From contig OZ038380.1 of the NCBI GenBank assembly GCA_964036045.1, positions 120,623,199-120,687,198 on the forward strand: a stretch of 64,000 bases of DNA, in the 5' to 3' direction. A model generated the notes under the pieces. The model searched no databases and was not told where the DNA came from. It saw only the letters and a program-made list of their open reading frames with translations. This document shows, piece by piece, positions 56,293-64,000 of the stretch. Positions within the stretch are counted from its first letter, which is position 1. Each line of letters opens with the position of its first letter. A program made the translations under genes and the position numbers. The stretch is from Eutreptiella sp. 'Long Island Sound 2002'. Lineage: Eukaryota > Euglenozoa > Euglenophyceae > Eutreptiales > Eutreptiaceae.

Positions 56293-57877
56293 ATGCCACC
56301 AAAATTTCAGCCACCGTTGTACGACCATAGGCTCCCACGGCAGGACTGTGCGGCCGATATCCAGTACGGTATCCGGCCAGGGGAGTCCTGGCTCATCGGC
56401 TATACTGAGGACGAGGTGTGGGACCATATCATGGCCCCCGTAGAGAATCTACAATGCCAAGCCCTACGGGACCACGGAAGGCCAGACCTGCTACCTCTAG
56501 TACCTAGGTACAATGCATTTCTAATTCTATTGGGGATGGTGCGACCCATGCAGGTGGACGGGGTTTGGGACCGCAAGGGCCTATTATACAATCCCTATAT
56601 GGCAAACATGCTGACGCGTCGCCAATATTACTTGCTGCAACGGTTGCTACGTACCGATGTGGTCTCACTACTAGAAGACTGCAATGGCCAATGGGCGGGA
56701 GCGTGGTGCATGGGGGGTGGGGCCTGCGGCGATGAGTCGGTGGTGCCCCACAAGGGGATGCTAGCGGGCCCCTTGAAAATGTTTATTGCCCGGAAACCGC
56801 ACCCAACCGGGATAAAGTTGTATTGCCTGGCGGACGCAACATGGGGGTATGTGGTGGACATGTATTTGTACACCGGTGTACGGGGCAGGCTACACCGCTA
56901 CGGCACTGCGGCGGGAAACTTTGATGCCAAAAACATCATGAAGTTGTGGGCATCATTGCTACCCGAGGGGACGGTGCTATGTGCCGACTCCTTTTTCGGG
57001 TCCCACGGCCTCGCAAAGGAATTGGCCGCCAACAAGCGGGCATTCCTCATGATGACGAAGAGGTCCACGTACGGCGTGACATGGGCCGGGGAGCAGGTGC
57101 AGGAGGGGCAGACGGCGGTGTGCACTGTTGCGGATTTGAAGTACAGTTTGTGCGTGTACAAGAATCCGAAGGTCGGGCACAAACCCCCCCCGCGTTGTGC
57201 CGATGTTGACGAATGTGTGGTTTGCCCGAAAGGGACCACCTCAGCGGCGAAGCGGGCGCGAAGTGCACTCCGTGGTGGCGGCGTACCGCACAGTGTCGCG
57301 CGGTGTCGATGGTGTGAACCAGATGGCCCTGCAGATGAGGCAGGTTGGCCGCCAGATGACATGGGCCCACGCGGTGCGTGCGTTCGTGCTCCAGTACGCG
57401 GTTGCGAATGCGTTCGCAACTTGCCGGCAATTGGGACTTTGCAAGGAGACCACTAGTATATGGGAGTGGCAATGGCAAGTGTTGCGGCGGCGGTACTTTG
57501 CCCACCCCCTCCGACAAGAGGTGCACGTGCCGGAGGCGACACAACGGCGGCGTGTGTGCCACTTTTGCAAGAGGGGAAGAACCGGTTATGAATGTACCGG
57601 TTGTGGAAAGGCGTTCCACGTGTTGTGCTTTGCACCGGGACATGGCTATGGAGGTGTGCAAGGCGCACGGGACATGGAGGTAGACGAGGAGGACGAGGAG
57701 GTGGGGGAGGAGGACGAAGAGGACGGGGAGGACGGGGAGGACGAGGAGGACGAGGAGGACGAGGAGGACGAGGAGGACGAGGAGGGTGAGGAGGATGAGG
57801 AGGATGAGGAGGATGAGGAGGATGAGGAGGATGAGGAGGACGAGGAGGATGAGGAGGATGAGGAAGATGAGGAGTAG
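56293..57877 (+). CDS. piggyBac-type DDE transposase, copy R (one homopolymer frameshift)
   Basis: Catalyses cut-and-paste transposition in the nucleus. The ATG at 56293 aligns with the copy L start. DDE_Tnp_1_7 motifs: GDESVVPHKG (Asp 147), RKPHPTGIKLYCLADATWGY, CADSFFGSHGL (Asp 232, 85 residues on; about 78 in piggyBac) and SRGVDGVNQMALQM (third Asp). A run of eight C at 57184-57191 shifts the frame after GHKP; copy L has the expected in-frame spacing, so seven C would restore it. The C-terminus has a Cys/His module (RVCHFCKRGRTGYECTGCGK, FHVLCFAPGH), the normal piggyBac Cys-rich DNA-binding domain, then an unusual 65-residue Asp/Glu tail from GAGGAC/GAGGAT repeats. Stop TAG at 57875. Confidence 0.9.
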
Positions 57878-57919
57878 TGTGGTGGAATCGGGGGCTTGAA
57901 CGAGACGGTCATGGAGGCG

Positions 57920-58259
57920 GAGCCTCTGCTATCCCTACCCATGGGACCAGTGCGAAGCCTGGGGGACAACCGCGTAGGCTGGATACCCAACTGTGAGGAC
58001 GCAGCCCCTCCTCGATGTGCGCCCGTGTGCAAACCGACGTGCTGCGCGTTCTGCGCATTCTACGCGTTCCGGTATTTCAATTCTGCACGTGCCTCTGGAG
58101 GCGTGTGTTCAGCGTGCTACGTGTTCTGTGCGTGTTACTTGGTTTGTGCGTGTTTCACGCGTTGTGCGCGCTCTACGCGTTTTCAAAACCTTATGTGCAA
58201 CACCGTTGGCCACAAAAGCGCGCCTCCGGCCAGAAACGTACAGATGGTAGACAAAGGAA
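57920..58259 (+). other. Conserved 3' block and terminal region, copy R
   Basis: 57938-58000 is nearly identical to about 4200-4262 of copy L (shared CCCTACCCATGGGACCAGTG, GGGGGACAACCGC, TAGGCTGGATACCCAA), with about four or five differences over 65 bases. In copy R it is in frame with the transposase beyond its TAG (SLPMGPVRSLGDNR). Intron-family sequence follows at about 58035-58235, then the terminus. It could be a coding extension reached by splicing or readthrough, or a cis site for transposase binding. Confidence 0.6.
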
Positions 58260-58263
58260 TATA
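58260..58263. repeat. TATA target-site duplication, right flank of element 1 (copy R)
   Basis: Follows AGACAAAGGAA. Partner of 52222-52225. Confidence 0.75.
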
Positions 58264-59172
58264 CTCTATTCCACACCTGCTGCTGCACCGGAGGCCTGAG
58301 CGTGTCTGCCTAGGTGTTCTGACTCGCCAGTGTTTCCCTGCTAATCACCTGTTCATCCCAGAAGACAGACACGACCAAACTGACACACAAAAACAGGCAC
58401 AGACACAAACCCACAGGCACACAGAGCACGCGCGACACACAGACGCCGCAGTCGCGCTGCGCCCGGCGCCGCGCAGACCCAGGATCTCCAGTTCTAATCT
58501 TCATTCCCAAATGCACCCACTCAACCCGGTTGCTATGAATTGCAAAATGAGTTGCATTTTACACACATAGTGAACCAAAATGTTAAGTAGCGACAGCATG
58601 TGAGCACACCGTCTGAAACCGTCGGTTCCAATGTACTGTAGCATACTGCAATCCCAACACAAGCACTGTGCTACACTACGCAGGTTGTGTACGCTTGAAA
58701 ATGCTTTGTGTCATACTGATGCACTTGCAGTAGTTACCGTTAGTATTGCCACGAGGAACACGGACAGGTACAACTCCAACAAGCTTTAGAGAGTGCTAGA
58801 AAGTCGGGGTGTGCAGGTACAGACGGCAATGCATACACGGTGATCAAAGGACGGCCATGTGTACGCCCATTGTGAGAACATATATGCCTGTGCCCTGTAC
58901 TGCTTGCACAGTCTCTTGAATGTTCAATTGAAAACGGTGCTCTTGGTGCTTCGTCCCGTATAGCTATTGCAGTAGGTGTCGGGACCGTATTAATTTGGTA
59001 CTTTTGTGTAGCTTATGCAAGGGCGGGCGGTACCTTCACTAGATTGTTCAAACAAATGAATGTTGTGTGACTGCTTTCTGTGGGCCGCACATTCTCCCAC
59101 GACCTGTCATGCATAGCTCTGACAATGTGTATTCCTCTCGTTGGTGCTGAACTTTGACTTTGGTTGAAGGCC
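58264..59172. other. Probable host intergenic region
   Basis: Composition becomes AT-balanced and free of C/G runs. No ORF with protein-like content. May hold the promoter of the T1/BTB gene, but no motif is distinctive. Confidence 0.4.
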
Positions 59173-60446
59173 ATGTCCCCTCATACCGAAATGGTGTGTG
59201 TGCGGGTTGCTTCCCAAGTGTTTTCTGTGCCGATCGATCACCTCAATCGACACATGGACAGTGCGCTCTACATGTCCTACATTAACGAAAAACATTTGGC
59301 AAAAAGTGAACCCTTTGACCGTGACCCTGACATCTTCATGGCTTGCGTCCTTCCATTCTTGTGTACCGATGTCATCAATGTTCCTCCGGTGTGTCATGCT
59401 CATCACAGCATCTGACATGCTACATATTGCAGCAGGTTTGTAGATTCGCCAATTGTTCTACCCCCCTCCACTCCCATTCCCCATCACCTTCGGGGACCCT
59501 CTGGGACTCCAAATTGGCAGCTGCAGTGAATTGGCGGCGGCCATTGGTCAGCTGGCAATGGTCGGTCACCCGACAACTGTGTCGGATTCAACATAGGATT
59601 GAAGGCTGTTGCCAACTGTTAGCAGCCACTGCAGGGCGGTTGGCGGTGAAAGGGTGGTTTGCATGCCAACATGTCGCATTCGAGCTTTGCCTATTGGGTC
59701 CTGTGGGTTCGCTTGGAGGCAGTGGTGCCAGTATGATGTGCCAACTGGATGGGGTCAACATTTATGTTTTACCACCAACTCTCTTCCTTTTGGTGTTGGG
59801 GACTGACAGGCAAGCTGTACTGCATGCGCAGGGGGCTGATGTGTATAACCGCATGGCTTGGGAAGTGCCTGCTCATTTTCACATCGGCGTCTAAAGAGAA
59901 AGTCTTCCTATGCCCCCCGGCAGATCTGGAAACTCAGAAAAGGAGGACCGATCCAATCGTCGAATGGGATATTTGGCTGAGGGGGTACCAGCGCATGCCA
60001 TTGTATTTTCATTCCGTCAGGGAGTACCCGTGCATGCCATAGCCGCTGAATTCGATTATTATTGTTTGGGATTCGACGAGGACAAGTTGAGTTTCTCTTC
60101 CTTGAAGGAAGGGCTGGAGTTTCGATTCTTCAAATTCGTTCGCGAGTGCTACATTGACTGCGTCAAACCTGTTTTTCGTCGGCATTTGCAGCTTCCGTTC
60201 CGGAACAGGATCCGGGTCAACTCAATTTTTTGGAAGTATCGAGACAAGCAAATTTCGCCAACCGTCCTGGCCAAAATCCTGGACTGCCTGCAGGAGTTTC
60301 CATACTCCTTTCAAATGTGCAAAACAGAATCTTCGAGCAGCAGCAGTTCTCTCATCAGCAAGTTTGATTCGCATGCGAAGCAATCAGGTGAAGCATGGAC
60401 CCCTTGTGTTTGTGTGTGTGTGTGTGTGTGTTTGCTGACACTGTAG
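59173..60446 (+). CDS. K+-channel-tetramerisation (T1/BTB) domain protein, two exons
   Basis: Exon 1 (59173-59388) reads MSPHTEMVCVRVASQVFSV, IDHLNRHMDSALYMSYI and SEPFDRDPDIFMACVLPFL. FDRDP-x-x-F followed by the LPFL helix is the hallmark of T1-type BTB domains, as in KCTD proteins, which act as oligomeric adaptors or channel tetramerisation domains. Intron GTGTGT to CCGTCAG (59389-60020), phase 0. Exon 2 (60021 on) continues GVPVHAIAAEFDYYCLGF, the expected start of the last T1 helices, then FFKFVRECYIDCVKPVF. No membrane segments are visible, so it is KCTD-like and not a channel. The ORF ends at 60446 after a GT repeat; a donor at 60388 could lead to more exons. Confidence 0.65.
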
Positions 60447-62552
60447 ACATCGCTGTACTTGCGTGGCCCTGGGGTTGGTGCGCGACCTGGTCTTTGGGTT
60501 GAGCTGCTGCGACATGAGACTTTGCTTGAACGTGAATTGGTGGGTCGGTGCACGGCAGAGTGCAGGGCACCATCATTTTCTGCAAGGGACCTTCGAATTG
60601 TGCACAGATCTGTAGTAGCACGCTCTCTGCCGCAAAAGGAGCCAAGGTCTTTTGAAAGAACGTTAGAAATGTTCTACCGGGCTTTGTGCGTACAGAGAGA
60701 CCCTGGTCAGTGCCAAGACGAATGGAGCGACACTGGCCATGACCAGAGGCCCCACCGCCTGTCTGCACATTCCGTAGAGCATATCGGTAAATTGGTCCAC
60801 AATATGCCTCTACTGCATGCAGCCGTCCTTCCGCTTTTTGGGCAATGGAAGGTCTCTTGACAGGCAGTCTCTCAAATCCACTTCCAAAGCCATGCCAGGC
60901 CACGCCAACACAAATCACAGCAAATACAAGATTGGATAACCAATTTCCACTGGAGTGGCATACATAGAGAGTGTCCTCTGCGGAAAGAATGAGCGGACTG
61001 CAGTGTCCGGGGGGTATGATTTGCGGCATGCTTAAAAGACACAGCAGCTGGTGCAACTCCCTGTCATGCCCGTTTGTAGCAGGACCAGAGGTCGACGACC
61101 GGCGACTTCTCTTGTATCCTTTTGTGGACAGCGCGCCGCCAGGATCTGAGGCTGCAGCATTGGCTGATGAGCTCGGACAAGGCGTTCGGGTATGCAGTGC
61201 ACCTCAGTGTCCCCATCCAGGGGAGCCGATGTGTATGGCCCCATGCTTATCATGCGTGCACAGGCAGATGCATGTGTACACAGCCGTGCAATTTGGAGTC
61301 CGCAGGAACGATGGTATAATCCCCCCAGCCCCCTGCGTCGAGTCTACATCGCACCGCAACATGGTTTAAACAGGATATTGTTTGAGGATGCAGTACACAG
61401 TCTTGTCTGCAGTAACAGCAAGTGATCTTACCGCCACACGACACAGGGCCCATGCGCATGTATTTCGCAGGGGTGGTACGAAAAGACTATTAAACTTCAA
61501 TGTCACGAGCGGGACCCCCGTGAGAGAGACCTCTTCAGCTACCGGTTTGTGCACTGCCCTCCATCGCGTGGGAGTGTTGCGTGACCCGACATCCGTAGTA
61601 GGCCTGGCCATTCCAGCGCTGTGCAATTGTCTGCCGTTAGCTATCATGTCTGGGTGCTGCGTCTTGTGTTGGTTCCCACATCTGTTGCACTGAGCGCGAG
61701 GGTGGAATAGGATTCAATGGTAGGAGGGGGGGGGATTGCTTGCAATGACAATGCAGTGGAAGGACACAGTGGAAGGACCCCGAGGGAGCGCCATGCAGCG
61801 TGACAGCCTTGACTACACCCAACTGGTGGGCTACCAATGAGGGGCTAAGACGTCATACACCCTCCCTCCCGCATGCACCCCGTCTCACTGGGCTTATACT
61901 ACATCCCTGACAGAGTCTATCGTAATTTCAAGCGCTCTCGCTCGAATATGAAATGCTGCGCAATCAGCAGTGGTCGCAGCGCTGGGTATCTAGAGGCTAC
62001 CAGAGGTCGCACCCCCACTCGCTCATAGGATGAAGAGCAGGAGCTGACAGTCCCCTGCAAGAAGGATCTCCGGTCTCCTCCCTTGCTCCCAGGACATAGA
62101 CATGCATAGCACAGCTCCTGGTGGTTTTTTATTATGGGGGTGGACAGATGCCAGGGTGTTTGTGGACGGCTGTCTTGATTTGCTCAATTATGCCCACAGG
62201 ACAACCCTGAATGAAAGCCCATCAACCATGAACAGCTGTCAACCGCCATTGACCGCCGTTCAATCATGGCAATCGTGGCTAAATCAATGGGTAACCCTGA
62301 AAACAAGTGCATTCCGCACACACTGACGAAACCCTGCGCCTTTCATCATCCAGCAATACAAAGGCATCCAAATTATTGGTAAATAAGCGTTGCAATCACC
62401 AACTGTCGACGTGCAGTATACCCTTTCTTTGATTTTATTGGCCATCTTGTTTGCATTCTGCCCCCAACACCCCCCAGACCAGCCTCTAGCGTCTCCATTG
62501 AGTGACAGCCTGGCATTGAGGGGGTCTTGAGGGGCCACTGGTGCTTTTTGAC
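60447..62552. other. Region without a firm gene downstream of the T1/BTB gene
   Basis: A plus frame at 60459-60860 (VELLRHETLLERELVGRC; HSVEHIGKLVHNMPLLHA) could be a third exon, starting after TGTAG near 60446, but it lacks a recognisable domain. 60861-62552 shows only short frames on both strands and one G run at 61726-61733. Confidence 0.3.
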
Positions 62553-62876
62553 AGACTTGGGCTCGGACCTGCAAAGCCCCAAGAGTTAGAGCCAGTGCTG
62601 GCGGAAGCCCTGCGGCAGCCGCCGTATGGCTTTCAGGCCAAAGTGTCGCAGAGCATTCAAATGTATGGCCTCCCTGCAGACTGGTCCCTTGAGCTTGTGG
62701 TGCCGGCAGACCCTCCCGCACACTCGGAAGCTGAGGCCCTGCTGCAGCAGATTCACGAAAGGACTGAGGTGGAAATTCGGCGTGTAGTGGCTGATCTACA
62801 GGTAACTCAAGCCCAGTCCACCTGCCGGGGCTTTGGGGTGAGGCTGCCTTTGCGCTTGGCTGGGGTTTGGAAGTAG
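62553..62876 (+). CDS. Possible small hypothetical protein or exon
   Basis: After an acceptor-like TTTTTGACAG the frame reads ELEPVLAEALRQPPYGFQA, YGLPADWSLELVVPADPPAH and LLQQIHERTEVEIRRVVADL, with a plausible amphipathic helix. TAG at 62874. There is no other support and the family is unknown. Confidence 0.3.
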   Translation, partial: RLGLGPAKPQELEPVLAEALRQPPYGFQAKVSQSIQMYGLPADWSLELVVPADPPAHSEAEALLQQIHERTEVEIRRVVADLQVTQAQSTCRGFGVRLPLRLAGVWK

Positions 62877-63660
62877 GGCTGGCGTTAGTTAGACTTCAGC
62901 ATGGACTTGGGCATGGGCTTGTGGTTGACGTCCGGTGTGCGTGACAATATTGTTAGCGTATGGTATGGGTTTTGATTTCTTTCATCCCTTTATCTGAGTT
63001 GTATGAGCACTGGTTTTCCTGCCGTTTTCTTGTGCCGTGTAGATCCCAGTGTAATCACCTCGCAGAGGTTGTTAGATCAAAGCCAGGCAGGCGTGTGTAG
63101 GGGAAAATGCCACATACCCCCCCATTTTGGCCTTTTTGGGCCTATTCGCGTACCCTACCCCATGGGGTTGAATTGTTAGTTTAACCCCTTGTAAAATCAT
63201 TATTTTGTCCAATAAACGCATCCCCCAATGAGTTTTTGGTCCGGAACCCCCCAGACCCCCCCCACTTGAAACCCACTTTTTTGAGGTTTTGAAGGGGGGG
63301 GTGGGGGGGGGGGGGTGGGGGGGGGTCAAAAATGTCGAAAAAAATGACCCCCCTTTTTTTGGGTCGAAAATCATGAATCTTTTGTTTTTTTCGATTTTGA
63401 CCCAAAAAAGTGTTTCGGGGTCCCGACTCTATGGGGTTTGTATGGTGCGGAGTGGGACGAGCGCTGGTTTTCAGCCATTTTTGGTATGTTTGCGGTTTTG
63501 GCGACCTCGGTGACCCCGTGGTACCCACTCTGAGGGGTGTGAGTGGGGATGTTGTGACAGTATATGCCTACTAGGATATGCAAGGACGTTTTTTGCAGTC
63601 TGTAGCTTTGCCGAGGGCCGGTCAAATGCCCGTGCCAACGACGCGAAGTGGCTGTTTCTA
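62877..63660. other. Non-coding with paired poly-G/poly-C and T/A tracts
   Basis: G run interrupted by T at 63293-63326 facing C runs at 63248-63263, plus several oppositely oriented TTTTTTGGGTCGAAAA / CGATTTTGACCCAAAAAA strings (about 63352-63408) that could pair. No gene. Confidence 0.45.
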
Positions 63661-64000
63661 AGCTATGTAAAGCATATTTTAGGCTGTATTTACATGTTTT
63701 TCACCCTATTTGGGTATTCGCCGCACGGGGGGGGGGGGGGGGCGCTCGCAAGGGTTTGGTGCACAACCTGCTTATGCAGATTTTCACTCTGGACAGCTCA
63801 AAAATGGAAGTTTTCGAAACTTATTTATTTCATATTGTCATCACCTTAAATTACCGTCCAAGCTATGTAAAGCAGTTTTTAGGCCGTATTTACATGTTTT
63901 GGACCCTATTTGGGTATTGGGTTGGGGGGGGGGGGGTCTCCCAAGGGATTGGTACACAACCTGCTTATGCAGCTTTTCACCCTGGACAGCTCAAAAATGG
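63661..64000. repeat. 200-bp tandem repeat, truncated by the window end
   Basis: AGCTATGTAAAGCA at 63661 recurs at 63861 and the following sequence repeats (GTATTTACATGTTTT, CCCTATTTGGGTATT, a G run, ACAACCTGCTTATGCAG, GGACAGCTCAAAAATGG). One full unit and about 0.7 of the next are visible. More copies may lie beyond the window. Confidence 0.85.

Larger units (their letters stand above)
52226..58259 (+). mobile_element. Element 1, copy R: 6034-bp two-gene piggyBac-like transposon
   Basis: Termini TTCCTTTGACTAC (52226) and, inverted at 58259, TTCCTTTGTCTAC, with TATA on each side. Contents in order: accessory gene A (52249-55643), spacer with an intron-like sequence, transposase (56293-57877), a conserved 3' block and a terminal intron-like sequence. 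This matches copy L gene for gene but in the opposite orientation, so the two copies form a distant inverted pair about 40 kb apart. Protein identity is moderate and intron sequences are alignable only in motifs, so they are old family members, not a recent duplication. Confidence 0.85.

Noticed and set aside
57646-58032. Minus-strand poly-Ser ORF
   Set aside because: Antisense shadow of the GAGGAC/GAGGAT acidic tail of the transposase.

Overview
The window is eukaryotic nuclear DNA, most likely from a microalga or other protist. The evidence is phase-consistent GT-AG introns, a type I polyketide synthase ketosynthase exon, a K+-channel-tetramerisation (T1/BTB) gene with a canonical intron, piggyBac-type transposases, a tyrosine recombinase of the Crypton kind, a divergent reverse transcriptase, and very large satellite arrays. 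The species cannot be named from sequence alone. There is no bacterial operon logic. Most of the 64 kb is mobile or repetitive.

Layout. 1-2357: edge of a degenerate element plus GC-rich filler. 2358-3090: decayed unknown ORF. 3100-19990: a tyrosine-recombinase element, flanked on both sides by palindromic CCGGGTTATA repeats, whose recombinase gene is split by a nested stack of insertions. The stack can be resolved by target-site duplications. Element 1 (piggyBac-like, 3941-18613, TSD TATA) sits in the recombinase gene. Element 3 (5810-7403, TSD ACAT) sits in the element 1 transposase. Element 2 (11739-18601, TSD TA, 38-bp TIRs) sits 12 bases inside the far end of element 1.

19990-21180: a ketosynthase exon behind simple repeats. 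21180-38760: about 17 kb of a 52-bp near-palindromic satellite containing a five-repeat LRR island. 38760-41990: a 10-bp GGGGCCTAT-type satellite. 42000-49000: unknown ORFs and a second, diverged set of element-2-type genes on the minus strand. 49000-52000: a reverse-transcriptase element. 52226-58259: a second, nearly intact copy of element 1 with TATA on both sides. 58264-64000: a more AT-balanced, probably host region with the T1/BTB gene, ending in poly-G/poly-C tracts and a 200-bp tandem repeat.

The most interesting system is element 1: a roughly 6-kb, two-gene piggyBac-type transposon. It has a conserved multi-exon accessory gene (here gene A) upstream of a DDE transposase with a C-terminal zinc-binding region and acidic tail, 12-13 bp ends of the form TTCCWTTGWCTAC, and apparent TATA (not TTAA) target duplications. 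Its introns are all phase 0 where checked and share one degenerate sequence family. Element 2 is a second candidate undescribed element: it carries a probable 2-oxoglutarate/Fe(II) oxygenase-like ORF, a Cys/His-rich domain, a coiled-coil/AT-hook family protein and a possible new transposase. All homology statements come from comparing segments within the window and from recalled family motifs; no database search was run.
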